DNA from: Methanobrevibacter_A sp964431035
Lineage (GTDB): Archaea; Methanobacteriota; Methanobacteria; Methanobacteriales; Methanobacteriaceae
Assembly: GCA_964431035.1 (NCBI GenBank)
Contig: CAYSIF010000002.1
Location: 1 to 64,000 of the forward strand
Direction of reading: 5' to 3'
Length of the DNA: 64,000 nt
Below the pieces are notes generated by a model. It saw nothing but the letters and a program-made list of their open reading frames with translations, had not been told where the DNA came from and made no database searches. Positions within the stretch are counted from its first letter, which is position 1, and each line of letters starts with the position of its first letter. The position numbers and the translations under genes were made by a program. Shown piece by piece: positions 9,737-18,945 of the stretch.

Positions 9737-10408
9737 TTATATAACCCGAGTTCCTATTTTTTCACCGTTAATAGCTTTAACTAAATTTTCAGGGTCTTCA
9801 CCATTACATATAACGGTTTCTAATGAGGAACGTTTAATCATTTGTATTGCAGTCATATCAAATAATTCATATGTTCCTGCTTTAACATCTTTATCTTTTA
9901 TAAGTTCTATCATTTCTTCTGCAGAAATTTCAGTTATTAATTCAGCATCATCATATTTATTAGGATCTTTTGTATACATTCCATCAACTGAAGTTAAATC
10001 AACTAAAAGATCTGCATTAACATACTCTGCAAGTATTGCTGCAACAGCATCAGTACTGTGTGCAGGTTCAGTACCTCCCATAACTACAATTTTATTCGTT
10101 GCAGAATATTCTAAAGCATCTTGGAAGTTATGTGGTACTTTAGGATATGCATAATTATCAAGTGCATAAATTAATAGTTTAGCATTAATTCTAGTTAATT
10201 CAATACCAATATCATCACATTTAGCTTCTCCAGAATCCAATTCTCTTAAGACTTTTATATATTCCCTTGCAGGTTTTCCTCCACCTACAACAATAAAAAT
10301 TTCATGTTCTTCACTTAATGATTTTAATGTTTCAGCATACAATTTAAATTTTTTAGAATCATATTCGGGGATTAGTATAGATCCACCAACTGCTGCTACT
10401 ACTCTCAT
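9737..10408 (-). CDS. pyrH: Uridylate kinase (archaeal PyrH)
   Basis: 223 residues, the shorter archaeal type of the amino-acid-kinase-fold UMP kinase, which makes UDP from UMP and ATP. Motifs: N-terminal AVGGSIL (phosphate loop), IVVGGGKPAREY (39-50), VMGGTEPAHSTDAVAA with the acceptor-site Asp (113-128), and LVDLTSVDGMYTKDPNKY (135-152). An AGGTGG ribosome site precedes the ATG. It leads a four-gene minus-strand group with DUF2116 and two YbjQ-like genes. Confidence 0.93.
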   Translation of the reverse strand: MRVVAAVGGSILIPEYDSKKFKLYAETLKSLSEEHEIFIVVGGGKPAREYIKVLRELDSGEAKCDDIGIELTRINAKLLIYALDNYAYPKVPHNFQDALEYSATNKIVVMGGTEPAHSTDAVAAILAEYVNADLLVDLTSVDGMYTKDPNKYDDAELITEISAEEMIELIKDKDVKAGTYELFDMTAIQMIKRSSLETVICNGEDPENLVKAINGEKIGTRVI

Positions 10409-10699
10409 TTTATTAAGTCCACCTTTTGTATTAATATAATCAATAAAATATTATTTAATTTCCTATTAAATTCTTTTTTTAATAGATGTTCTAATCATTT
10501 ATCTTAGTAATAATTATATTAAATTATATTATTTAAATTACTCTATATTACTTAAATTATATATTTAAGTTTAAACAAAAAGAATCATTATTAAAAATTT
10601 TATTAAATAAAAAAAACTTTTTTTTAATCATTTTACAGAATATTTTTTTTAACAAAAATATTTTTTCATATTTTATTTTTTCATATGGGAGAGAAATAA

Positions 10700-11932
10700 A
10701 TGTCAGAAACATCATCAAAAGAATTATATGAATTTAAAAAAACAATAAAAGAATTAGCTGATAAAAAAGGAAGGGGAACAGAATTAGTATCAGTTTACAT
10801 ACCTCCAGATAAACAATTAAGTGATGTAGCAAAACAAATGCGTGATGAACTAGGACAAAGTGCAAATATTAAAAGCAAACAAACAAGAAAAAATGTTCAA
10901 TCCGCTATTGAAGTAATAATGCAAAGAATAAGACTATTCAAACAACCTCCAGAAAAAGGACTAGTATTATTCACAGGAATGATTCCAAAAGGAGGGCCAG
11001 GAACAGAAAAAATGGAAACATATGTATTCGAACCTCCAGAACCAATACAAACCTACTGGTATATCTGTGATAGTACATTCTATCTTGAACCTCTAGAAGA
11101 AATGATTGAAACTAAAGAAGTTTATGGAGTAGTTGCTATGGACAGAGGAGGAGCAACAATAGCAACACTTAGAGGTAAAAGAATAGACATTCTAAAAAAC
11201 ATAGAAAGTGGAGTTCCAGGTAAACATAAAGCAGGAGGTCAATCACAAAGAAGATTTGACCGGGTCATTGATTTAGCAGCACACGAATTTAAAAAAAGAG
11301 CTGGAAGATATGTTGATGAATCATTTTTACCATTAAAAGAAAACCTACGCGGAGTTCTTGTTGGAGGTCCAGGTTTCACCAAAGAAGAATTTATCAAAGG
11401 TGAATACATCCATTATGAAATTAAAGATAAAATTATAGCAACAATAGATATTTCCTATACTGGTGAAGAGGGTATACGTGAAATCATCGCTAAATCCACA
11501 GATATTCTTAATGAAATGGATGTTATTAAAGAAAAAAAGATTGTTAAATCATTTATAGATGAAGTAATTAATGTTAATGGTTTAGCATCTTATGGTGAAA
11601 GAGAGGTTCGTGAAAATTTAAAAGTTGGTGCTGTTGACACTCTTCTTTTATCAGAAAATCTAAATTATTTTAGAAATGATTTTGAGTGTCCTAATTGTAA
11701 TTTCACAACTAGTAAAACCGTTAAAGAGACAGATGCTAATAAGGAAATTTTATGTGAAAATTGTAATGAAAAAATGAAAATTACTAATTCTAATAATCTT
11801 ATTGATGATTTATCTGATCTTGCTGAAGAAACTGCAGCAGGTGTTGAAATTATTTCCACTGAAACTGAGGAGGGAATGCAATTGTGGAATGGTTTTAAAG
11901 GTGTTGCAGCTATATTAAGATATCGTATGTAA
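10700..11932 (+). CDS. prf1: Peptide chain release factor aRF1
   Basis: 410 residues. aRF1 reads all three stop codons and triggers peptide release. The stop-codon recognition motif NIKS is at 56-59, YICDSTF (the YxCxxxF motif) at 121-127, and the catalytic GGQ at 179-181 in AGGQSQRRFDR. The C-terminal domain has a four-Cys zinc site (CPNC near 335 and CENC near 358) typical of the archaeal form. A GGGAGAG site precedes the ATG. Third-position composition drifts from A-rich in the first two thirds to T-rich in the last third, with no break in the protein. Confidence 0.96.
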   Translation: MSETSSKELYEFKKTIKELADKKGRGTELVSVYIPPDKQLSDVAKQMRDELGQSANIKSKQTRKNVQSAIEVIMQRIRLFKQPPEKGLVLFTGMIPKGGPGTEKMETYVFEPPEPIQTYWYICDSTFYLEPLEEMIETKEVYGVVAMDRGGATIATLRGKRIDILKNIESGVPGKHKAGGQSQRRFDRVIDLAAHEFKKRAGRYVDESFLPLKENLRGVLVGGPGFTKEEFIKGEYIHYEIKDKIIATIDISYTGEEGIREIIAKSTDILNEMDVIKEKKIVKSFIDEVINVNGLASYGEREVRENLKVGAVDTLLLSENLNYFRNDFECPNCNFTTSKTVKETDANKEILCENCNEKMKITNSNNLIDDLSDLAEETAAGVEIISTETEEGMQLWNGFKGVAAILRYRM

Positions 11933-12056
11933 TTTTTTCTTATTTTTCTCTCTTTTTTCTAATTTTTATTCTATTTTTATTTATTTTTTCTAGATTTTAG
12001 GGCTTATTTTTTATTTTTATTTTTTTGGTTTATGAAAACTATTATATATGATGATG

Positions 12057-12072
12057 TTTATATTTTATATAT
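12057..12072 (+). promoter_or_regulatory. TATA box of gdhA
   Basis: TTTATATTTTATATAT lies directly before the operator-like palindrome. Counting about 24 bases from its centre puts transcription start near 12092, inside the palindrome, leaving a leader of about 84 bases. Confidence 0.55.
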
Positions 12073-12080
12073 GTCGGAAT

Positions 12081-12098
12081 ACGGAAACTGTATTCCGT
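12081..12098 (+). promoter_or_regulatory. NrpR-type operator upstream of gdhA
   Basis: ACGGAAACTGTATTCCGT has half-sites ACGGAA and TTCCGT separated by six bases. This fits the GGAA-N6-TTCC operator bound by the nitrogen repressor NrpR in methanogens. An extra CGGAA lies at 12075-12079, so CGGAATAC (12075-12082) also pairs with GTATTCCG (12090-12097). The site abuts the TATA box and covers the predicted transcription start. Repression under nitrogen excess, relieved by 2-oxoglutarate, is the expected behaviour for this operator class. Confidence 0.65.
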
Positions 12099-12175
12099 TA
12101 AAAAATTTTTTAATTTCACTAATTAAACAAAAAAAATAAAATTCAAAGAAAAATTTTAACGGAGAATAAAAAAAC

Positions 12176-13510
12176 ATGTCATATGTTGATGAAGTAATTG
12201 ACAGAACACGAAAAGAAAACCCTGATGAAAAAGAGTTTCACCAAACATTAACTGAAGTTCTAAAATCAATAGAACCAGCAGTAAACGAAAATGAAGAACA
12301 ATACAGAAACGACGCACTACTTGAAAGATTAGTAAACCCAGAAAGACAAATAAAATTCAGAGTACCATGGGTAGACGACAACGGACAAGTACAAGTAAAC
12401 ACAGGATACAGAGTACAATTCAACAGTGCTATCGGACCATACAAAGGAGGACTCAGATTCCACCCTTCAGTATACTTAGGAATAATAAAATTCTTAGGAT
12501 TCGAACAAATATTCAAAAACGCACTAACAGGACTACCAATCGGCGGAGGAAAAGGGGGAGCAAACTTCGACCCTAAAGGAAAATCCGACCGAGAAGTAAT
12601 GAAATTCTGTCAAAGCTTCATGACCGAATTATACCGCCACATCGGAGCAGACCAAGACGTACCTGCAGGAGACATCGGAGTAGGTGGTAGAGAAGTAGGA
12701 TACTTATACGGACAATACAAAAGAATCACAAAAAACTATGAAGGAGTATTAACTGGAAAAGGACTAACCTTTGGAGGATCCCTAGCAAGAACAGAAGCAA
12801 CAGGATACGGTTTATTATACATAACTGATGCAATGTTAAAAGAAAAAGGAGAATCCTTAAAAGACAAAACCGTCGCAGTATCTGGTTCAGGTAACGTAGC
12901 AATCTATGCTATCGAAAAAGCATACCAATTAGGAGCAAAACCAATATCTGCATCTGATTCAACAGGTTGGGTATACGATCCAGAAGGAATAGACTTAGCA
13001 CTATTAAAAGAAATCAAAGAAGTAAAACGTGGAAGAATGAGCGATTACGCAGCTGAAAGAAAATCCGCAGAATACCACGAAGGAAGAGGAGTATTCTCCT
13101 TAAAAACCGATATTGCATTACCATGTGCTACCCAAAACGAATTACTCTTAGAAGATGCAAAAGCATTAGTTGACAATGGAGTATTTGCAGTTGCTGAAGG
13201 AGCAAACATGCCAACAACATTAGAAGCAACAGAATACTTACAAGAAAACGGAGTATACTTCATGCCAGCTAAAGCAGCAAATGCAGGAGGAGTAGCAGTA
13301 TCTGCACTTGAAATGAGCCAAAACTCAGAAAGATTACAATGGACATTTGAAGAAGTAGACAACAAACTCAACAACATCATGGTAAACATCTTCAACAACC
13401 TCAACCAAACAGCTAAAGACTATGACAAAGAAGATGACTATGTTGTAGGAGCAAATATTGCAGGATTTAAACGTGTTGCAGAAGCTATGCAAGCTCAAGG
13501 AATCGTATAA
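12176..13510 (+). CDS. gdhA: Glutamate dehydrogenase, likely NADP-dependent
   Basis: 444 residues, the hexameric small-subunit class that interconverts 2-oxoglutarate plus ammonium with glutamate. Visible features: GPYKGGLRFHPSV (88-100), catalytic lysine in PIGGGKGG (K126), ADQDVPAGDIGVGGREVGY (158-176), and the nucleotide-binding VSGSGNVA near 235-245. The sequence type (KGKSDREVMKFCQSFM) is that of bacterial-type assimilatory enzymes. CGGAGAA is the ribosome site. The promoter carries an NrpR-like operator, which fits a nitrogen-regulated ammonium-assimilation role. Codon use is strongly A/C-ending, unlike the end of prf1 just upstream. Confidence 0.95.
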   Translation: MSYVDEVIDRTRKENPDEKEFHQTLTEVLKSIEPAVNENEEQYRNDALLERLVNPERQIKFRVPWVDDNGQVQVNTGYRVQFNSAIGPYKGGLRFHPSVYLGIIKFLGFEQIFKNALTGLPIGGGKGGANFDPKGKSDREVMKFCQSFMTELYRHIGADQDVPAGDIGVGGREVGYLYGQYKRITKNYEGVLTGKGLTFGGSLARTEATGYGLLYITDAMLKEKGESLKDKTVAVSGSGNVAIYAIEKAYQLGAKPISASDSTGWVYDPEGIDLALLKEIKEVKRGRMSDYAAERKSAEYHEGRGVFSLKTDIALPCATQNELLLEDAKALVDNGVFAVAEGANMPTTLEATEYLQENGVYFMPAKAANAGGVAVSALEMSQNSERLQWTFEEVDNKLNNIMVNIFNNLNQTAKDYDKEDDYVVGANIAGFKRVAEAMQAQGIV

Positions 13511-13820
13511 ATTCTAAAAATAATATTTCAAACCTCATTTTCCACCTTCTTTTTTCACCTTTTTTTCTAATTTTATATTATTTCCATCTCAATTTTTTTC
13601 ATTTTTTTAAACTGTTTTATATTTTAACCCTTTTTTTATAACATTTTCAAATTTACATAAATATACTATATAAAAATTATTTAACTGTTCAGTATAATCT
13701 GAAAACTTATATTCTTTTATATACTACTTTTTACTAAAACATAAAATGGAGTTAAACCAAACCTTTAAAAAGATAAATTTTGTTTAACCTAAACAACATA
13801 TAAAAAGGATATAAATCAAA
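13511..13820. other. Intergenic gap with an imperfect inverted repeat
   Basis: The first half holds T-rich tracts that can terminate gdhA. Near the end GTTAAACCAAA (13751-13761) faces TTTTGTTTAAC (13778-13788) with one mismatch, separated by 16 bases, just before the small gene at 13821. It could be an operator or a hairpin in the leader. Confidence 0.4.
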
Positions 13821-14111
13821 ATGAAAACAACAAAATCCAGTCCTGAAAAACTATGTGATGAAAAAATATTAGATGAAATAAAAGAAGACTACCTAAACGG
13901 TGAAACAAAAACATTATTATACAAAAAATACGGTTTAAAATACAATATCGATAAATTCTCTTTTATAAAAATAATGAATAGTATAAATAATGAATTAGGT
14001 TTCAAATCAAAAACTAAAAAAATAAAAAACGAAATAGACTGGAACATAGATTCAAAAATGCAAATGAATATAGAACCAGAATATGCAAACTCTACATATG
14101 CAAACAAATAA
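13821..14111 (+). CDS. Small protein of unknown function
   Basis: 96 residues, charged, no membrane segment. Residues 12-50 read like an HTH-type helix set (KILDEIKEDYLNGETKTLLYKKYGL resembles the recruitment helices of small DNA-binding domains), but I cannot name a family. The C-terminal 30 residues are Met/Asn-rich and look disordered. AAAGGA lies upstream of the ATG, and an imperfect inverted repeat precedes it, so autoregulation is possible. A chance frame is less likely given length, ribosome site and codon use like its neighbours. Confidence 0.55.
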   Translation: MKTTKSSPEKLCDEKILDEIKEDYLNGETKTLLYKKYGLKYNIDKFSFIKIMNSINNELGFKSKTKKIKNEIDWNIDSKMQMNIEPEYANSTYANK

Positions 14112-14114
14112 AAA

Positions 14115-14137
14115 AAATTTTATCCTATTCTTTTTTT
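14115..14137. terminator. T-rich convergent terminator
   Basis: The short gap between the small gene and hemC carries an A7 run and a T7 run (14131-14137), giving U-runs on both transcripts. Confidence 0.4.
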
Positions 14138-15005
14138 ATAAAAATTCAAGCATTTCTTTACCAATCTCAACACTTAAATTAGTAGCATCACTTAATGAAC
14201 CATTTTTATGTCCATTGTATAAAATATCCCCATTTTTATCTAATAAAATAGCTTTTAAATCTAAACTATTATTATTAATTTCACATATGGTTCCTAATGG
14301 CCATTGACATCCAACACCAATCTCTTTAAGAATTCTTTTCTCAGTTAATGCAGTTAAATAACTAGGCTCATGGTTTAATTTCTCTAAAATACTATTTTTA
14401 TCAGAATCCTTTCTACTTATAACTGCAATAGCTCCTTGACCTGCTGCAGGATAAATATAATCTAATGGAAAAACCATTTTTATATAATTTTCTAGATTTA
14501 ATCTTCTTAAACCTGCTTGAGCCATTATTGTAGCATCAACTTCTCCATCTAAAACTTTATGAATACGAGTTTCAACATTACCTCTTAATGGTTTAAGTTC
14601 AAATTCTTTGTTATGATGTTTACAAAATGCTTCTCTTCTAAGACTACTACTACCTAAACTATCTCCTTTATTTAACTCATCCCAACTTTTATTAGAAATT
14701 AACACTTCATTACTAGGTTCTCTTAATGGAATTGCAGTTATCATAAGATCATCATCTAAATCAGTTGGAACATCTTTTAGACTATGTACTGCAAAATCAA
14801 CTTCTTCTTCTAAGACAACTTTATCTAACTCTTTAGTGAATAATCCTTTAGAATCCATATTATATAATTGAGAATCAGTAATTTTATCTCCTTTTGTTTT
14901 TATAATATTTCTATCAACATCTTCTCCAGTTATCTTAGTTATAGCTTCACAAACACTATCGGTTTGTGCAATTGCAAGCTTACTTCCTCTTGTTCCAACA
15001 ATCAT
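14136..15005 (-). CDS. hemC: Porphobilinogen deaminase (hydroxymethylbilane synthase)
   Basis: Joins four porphobilinogens into hydroxymethylbilane, the precursor of all tetrapyrroles here (F430, corrinoids, siroheme). The family start MIVGTRGSKLAIAQT, the substrate loop DFAVHSLKDVPTDL, the SSLRREA segment and the dipyrromethane-cofactor cysteine in GVGCQWPLG are all present. The start at 15005 is chosen because homologues begin with this methionine and GGAAG lies eight bases before it. An upstream in-frame ATG at 15020 would add five residues. The gene is 29 bases (or 14) downstream of cfbE, so tetrapyrrole genes are grouped. Confidence 0.93.
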   Translation of the reverse strand: MIVGTRGSKLAIAQTDSVCEAITKITGEDVDRNIIKTKGDKITDSQLYNMDSKGLFTKELDKVVLEEEVDFAVHSLKDVPTDLDDDLMITAIPLREPSNEVLISNKSWDELNKGDSLGSSSLRREAFCKHHNKEFELKPLRGNVETRIHKVLDGEVDATIMAQAGLRRLNLENYIKMVFPLDYIYPAAGQGAIAVISRKDSDKNSILEKLNHEPSYLTALTEKRILKEIGVGCQWPLGTICEINNNSLDLKAILLDKNGDILYNGHKNGSLSDATNLSVEIGKEMLEFL

Positions 15006-15034
15006 AATAAATTCTTCCATTAATAATATTTTTT

Positions 15035-16456
15035 TTATCTTTTATCTAAATCAGAATAATTTGATCTATAAATAAAAAGCACATTCTTTTCATTTTTAAT
15101 AAGTAAATCTAAAATTTCATTATAATCTTCATAATAAGGTAATTCATAATTTAATTTCTTATGTATATTTTTACCTAATTCGTCTGTTAATATTATGTTA
15201 GTTTTATCTTTAATCTTTTCTTCTAAAAAACTTACTAATTCTTCTTCATCAATTTCTTCACAGGTTACACCATATTTTCCACCAAGTAATATGGTATAAT
15301 TATCTAATTTGTTAACCATTTCTATTGATTTTTTTATAGATTTAACATTTAACCCAGGATTTATTTCTTCTAGGATTATTGAATTATTTATTTCTTTTTT
15401 AACAGTTCTTCCAGGTATTCCTTTAAAGTTATTCATGCCTTTTATGATATTTTCAGTTTTAATATTTAATGTTAGGCAGGTTGTTGTTGCTGCAAGTATG
15501 TTTAAAACATTATATTCTCCTGGAGCAAATGTATTGAATTCTAAATGTCCATTAATAAGCTTGTTATCTATTGTTTTTATATTTGAATATTTGACTTTAA
15601 TTTTAGTACTATCAACACTATAGTTAACATAGTCAATAATAACATTAGATTCACTATCAAACAAAGAAAAACTATTAATCTTATCAAAATTCTCCCTAAA
15701 CTCATTAGGATAATATTCAATTAAAGTTTCATACTCACAAATATTAATTTTAGAATTAAAAACCTGTCTTTTAGCATCACAAGCAGTCTTAGTACCTTTT
15801 GCAATAGAATAATTATCAACAATATTTGTTAACACACTAACATCACTTAAACCACTAACACCTAAAGAACACTCACTTAAAATATAATCATAATCCTCAA
15901 AGTTACGACTATTACAAAGATTCACACTTTCAACTAAACTCGTAGGATTAATACTAATATTCTTCTTCAATAATATGGAAGATTCAGGACAATTATAAAA
16001 AGATCCAAGACTAGATAAAAATAAAACATTATTTTCCAATGAAAGAATACTATTTATTAAAGAAACAGTACTGGTCTTACCTTTAACACCAGTTACCTCA
16101 ATAAAAAACTTATTATTTTTCCGTCGCCATAAATCCCAATCTTTCAAAAGAACTCTATTTATCTCATGGAAATTAAAATATTCCACTTCAATATTACCAA
16201 AACTAACCTCACTAAAATCTACAGGACAGTGAACAGGAAATATAACATATAACTTCTCATAAATACTAGGAATATGAAAATTAAACTCATCTAAATCATT
16301 AATTAACTCAACACCTTCATCAATCAACCTAATTCTATCGATATCTTTTAAAGTATTATAAATATCATAGGCATATACTCTTGAAAATCCTAATTTCAAT
16401 AGTTCTTCAGATATTAGGATTCCGCCATGTGTTAAATCAATTACTAATGCTTCCAT
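15035..16456 (-). CDS. cfbE: Coenzyme F430 synthetase, Mur-ligase-like
   Basis: 473 residues. CfbE converts seco-F430 to F430 with ATP, the last step in making the nickel cofactor of methyl-CoM reductase. It is a Mur-ligase homologue: the ATP-binding VTGVKGKTST is at 121-130, a long N-terminal domain precedes it, and a Mur C-terminal region follows with LEEINPGLNVKSI and ILLGGKYGVTCEEIDEE (near 390-410). It lies between hemC and the NAD kinase fusion in one minus-strand run, so hemC and cfbE are probably co-transcribed. Confidence 0.9.
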   Translation of the reverse strand: MEALVIDLTHGGILISEELLKLGFSRVYAYDIYNTLKDIDRIRLIDEGVELINDLDEFNFHIPSIYEKLYVIFPVHCPVDFSEVSFGNIEVEYFNFHEINRVLLKDWDLWRRKNNKFFIEVTGVKGKTSTVSLINSILSLENNVLFLSSLGSFYNCPESSILLKKNISINPTSLVESVNLCNSRNFEDYDYILSECSLGVSGLSDVSVLTNIVDNYSIAKGTKTACDAKRQVFNSKINICEYETLIEYYPNEFRENFDKINSFSLFDSESNVIIDYVNYSVDSTKIKVKYSNIKTIDNKLINGHLEFNTFAPGEYNVLNILAATTTCLTLNIKTENIIKGMNNFKGIPGRTVKKEINNSIILEEINPGLNVKSIKKSIEMVNKLDNYTILLGGKYGVTCEEIDEEELVSFLEEKIKDKTNIILTDELGKNIHKKLNYELPYYEDYNEILDLLIKNEKNVLFIYRSNYSDLDKR

Positions 16457-16486
16457 AACTAATTCATTAATCCCATAAATTTTTTA

Positions 16487-18355
16487 TTATAAACTTCTAG
16501 TATTTGAGTTTATACCGCCTTCATTTAACTTATCTTTAACCTTTTTATAGAAATATTTATTATGTGTTCTAATAAACACAACATCCTTTTCAGATTTTTT
16601 AAATATCAACTCTTCCATATAATTTATTTCCTTATTCACCTGACCATCCATAACATAAACTGCTTTTTTACCACGTTTAAGTAATTTAACACGTATTTCA
16701 CTATTATCTGACACAATAAAAGGTCTTAAACCTATCTTATATGGACATATTGGAATTATTATAAAACCACTAACCTTCGGATCCACAATCGGACCTCCAG
16801 CAGACATAGAATATGCAGTTGACCCACTAGGAGTGGAAATTATCAAACCATCAGCCCTAAACTCCTCCACAATCTCACCATCAACACTAATCTCAAAATG
16901 CAACATCTTAGCCGGTTTTGAAGTCATTATAACAACCTCATTCAAAGCAGGTTGCATCATACCCTCATGAGTAACAGTTAACTGAGTCCTCTTTTCCTTA
17001 TAATAATTTCCTGCTAAAATAGAATCTAATGTCTCAAAGGTCTTATTAACTTCAATTTCGGTTAAAAAACCAACAGTCCCCATATTAATACCAAAAATAG
17101 GTATTTCTCGTGTTAATTGATTTTGAGTTCTTAATAATGTACCATCTCCACCTAAAGTTATAAGCATATCACAATTAAACTGATTAATAGACCGAGATAA
17201 CTCTTCAAAATTTATACTCCAATCCATATCATTAAGATAATCCGCAATTTCAGGAGTCTCCCACTTAGTCTCAGCAATAATATGCTCTAAATCAGGATTT
17301 ATCTTAAGCTCCTCTAAATTATTAGCTAACTTCTCTTCAATAGTAACATTCATATTTTTACTTAAAAGATACTGTATAATCTTCATAGATAATAACATGG
17401 ATTTATATTCATCTACACGACTAATAATCCCAATATCTTTCATTTTCTTTGTTTCATTATTATTTAAACTTTCAATAATCTTATTATGTAACTTAGGATT
17501 ACTAGCTCCAACAATAACAGTCTTCTCATAAATACTTAATTCACTAACTAACTTCTCACCATACTGATTAGTGATTATGGCTTCTGCTTCTTCAACAATT
17601 AACATTGCTGCAGCCATATCAATAACTCTACTACCACGTAAATCTAAAAATGCATCATATTCTCCACTTGCAACATATGCAAGTTCTAAAACAACAGAAC
17701 CTAAAACTCTCATCCTTCGTGCAGTATCAATCAATTTTGATGCAGAAAAAGTTTTTGTCTTTGTAAATCCACCTAAAGTTATCTTTGTTAAATCAGTTTC
17801 AGTAGTTGGAACAAGTTTCTCACCATTCACAGTAGCCCCATAACCTTTAACTGCTTCATAAAAATTACCTGTAGAATAATTCTTTATAAAACCTGCTTTA
17901 ACATCTTCTAAAGTAGCAGCTCTACCTTCAGGAACCTCTGCAACAGCTACAGAAATCCCAAAAGCAGGAATATTTTTAATAGCATTATTAGTACCATCCA
18001 AAGGATCTATTAAAAAAATATACTTAGGTTTCTCATCATCCTCATAATCTAAAGGATGAGGCTTATTAGCCTTCAACTCCTCAGTTACATGTGCTGGACG
18101 TTGAGTTCCTTTACCTAACTTTAATTCACCAATTTCTTCACTAATCAAATAAGAATAAAAATCAGCATTCTTTAATACAGTTATAACTTCATTTTCAGCA
18201 ATAATATCAATATATGAAGTAGGAGTGCCGTCAGCCCCAATTTTAACAAATTCTCCAGACTTTGGATTTCCAACATAAACAGTTAATAACTTTTCAACAT
18301 TTTCAATAATTTTCTTTGATATACTTTGACACATTTCAATTTCAGATTTATCCAT
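16487..18355 (-). CDS. Bifunctional NADP phosphatase / NAD kinase
   Basis: 622 residues with two fused domains. Residues 1-290 are an inositol-monophosphatase-fold phosphatase: metal ligands EEIGE (73-77) and IDPLDGTNN (116-124). Residues about 300-600 are NAD kinase: LGGDGTLLRT (401-410), NMGTVGFLTEIE and TPSGSTAYSMSAGGPIV. The same fusion is known from Methanocaldococcus (MJ0917), where it both makes and removes NADP. Such an enzyme can set the NAD/NADP balance. Thirty bases separate it from cfbE downstream, and pdaD ends 48 bases upstream. Confidence 0.9.
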   Translation of the reverse strand: MDKSEIEMCQSISKKIIENVEKLLTVYVGNPKSGEFVKIGADGTPTSYIDIIAENEVITVLKNADFYSYLISEEIGELKLGKGTQRPAHVTEELKANKPHPLDYEDDEKPKYIFLIDPLDGTNNAIKNIPAFGISVAVAEVPEGRAATLEDVKAGFIKNYSTGNFYEAVKGYGATVNGEKLVPTTETDLTKITLGGFTKTKTFSASKLIDTARRMRVLGSVVLELAYVASGEYDAFLDLRGSRVIDMAAAMLIVEEAEAIITNQYGEKLVSELSIYEKTVIVGASNPKLHNKIIESLNNNETKKMKDIGIISRVDEYKSMLLSMKIIQYLLSKNMNVTIEEKLANNLEELKINPDLEHIIAETKWETPEIADYLNDMDWSINFEELSRSINQFNCDMLITLGGDGTLLRTQNQLTREIPIFGINMGTVGFLTEIEVNKTFETLDSILAGNYYKEKRTQLTVTHEGMMQPALNEVVIMTSKPAKMLHFEISVDGEIVEEFRADGLIISTPSGSTAYSMSAGGPIVDPKVSGFIIIPICPYKIGLRPFIVSDNSEIRVKLLKRGKKAVYVMDGQVNKEINYMEELIFKKSEKDVVFIRTHNKYFYKKVKDKLNEGGINSNTRSL

Positions 18356-18403
18356 ATTCTATCACGAAACCCCTAAAAAAAATTTTATCTATATCTTTTT
18401 TTC

Positions 18404-18862
18404 TTATTCGATAATATTATCAGTAATATAAACTACAGAAGCTATTGATGAACCAATATTCTCAACAGTGTGATTTGCAGACTCAACAATCAAATCTTTA
18501 ATCTCAACACCTCTTTTTTCCATCATATACTTAACCATACTTATAGCTTCCTCTTCAACTTCTTCAGTATCTCCATTCACACTACTATTCTCAACAACAC
18601 AACCTAACTCCTCTCCAATTGCAACAGCAACGCAGGTAATAAGTTTATCTCCTTTATTATCACTGGTTATATGGGATAAAACACAGTTAACCATAGAACC
18701 TGCTTTTAAAACAGGTAATTTTTCAACTTGAGTATTTGCTTCTAACATACTTGAAACTTTAATAAGATTAACATCCCCAATACCTGCTTCTGTTAATGCA
18801 TTATCAAAAGCATTTAATTCTGTTGGTCCTTCTGCTACTCCAGATACAATTGCTATTTTCAT
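18404..18862 (-). CDS. pdaD: Pyruvoyl-dependent arginine decarboxylase
   Basis: 152 residues. It makes agmatine from arginine, the archaeal entry to polyamines. The enzyme is a proenzyme that cleaves itself at a Ser-Ser pair and turns the second serine into a pyruvoyl group; here the pair is in IKVSSMLEA (S37-S38). Other family features are KAGSMVNCVLSHITSD and the closing ANHTVENIGSSIASVVY. The ATG at 18862 is preferred to a TTG four codons upstream. The gene faces away from eIF-5A, with agmatinase beyond it, so polyamine genes are clustered. Confidence 0.9.
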   Translation of the reverse strand: MKIAIVSGVAEGPTELNAFDNALTEAGIGDVNLIKVSSMLEANTQVEKLPVLKAGSMVNCVLSHITSDNKGDKLITCVAVAIGEELGCVVENSSVNGDTEEVEEEAISMVKYMMEKRGVEIKDLIVESANHTVENIGSSIASVVYITDNIIE

Positions 18863-18945
18863 TTTAATCAACAATTTTTTTCATATTATTTATAATTTTT
18901 ATAAAAAAATAATCTTATTCAAATATTATATTATATCTTTAAAAT

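Noticed and set aside
12041..12056. C/D-box guide RNA (ATGATGA-like box C before gdhA)
   Set aside because: No box D (CTGA) at a suitable distance and the position is explained by the gdhA promoter.
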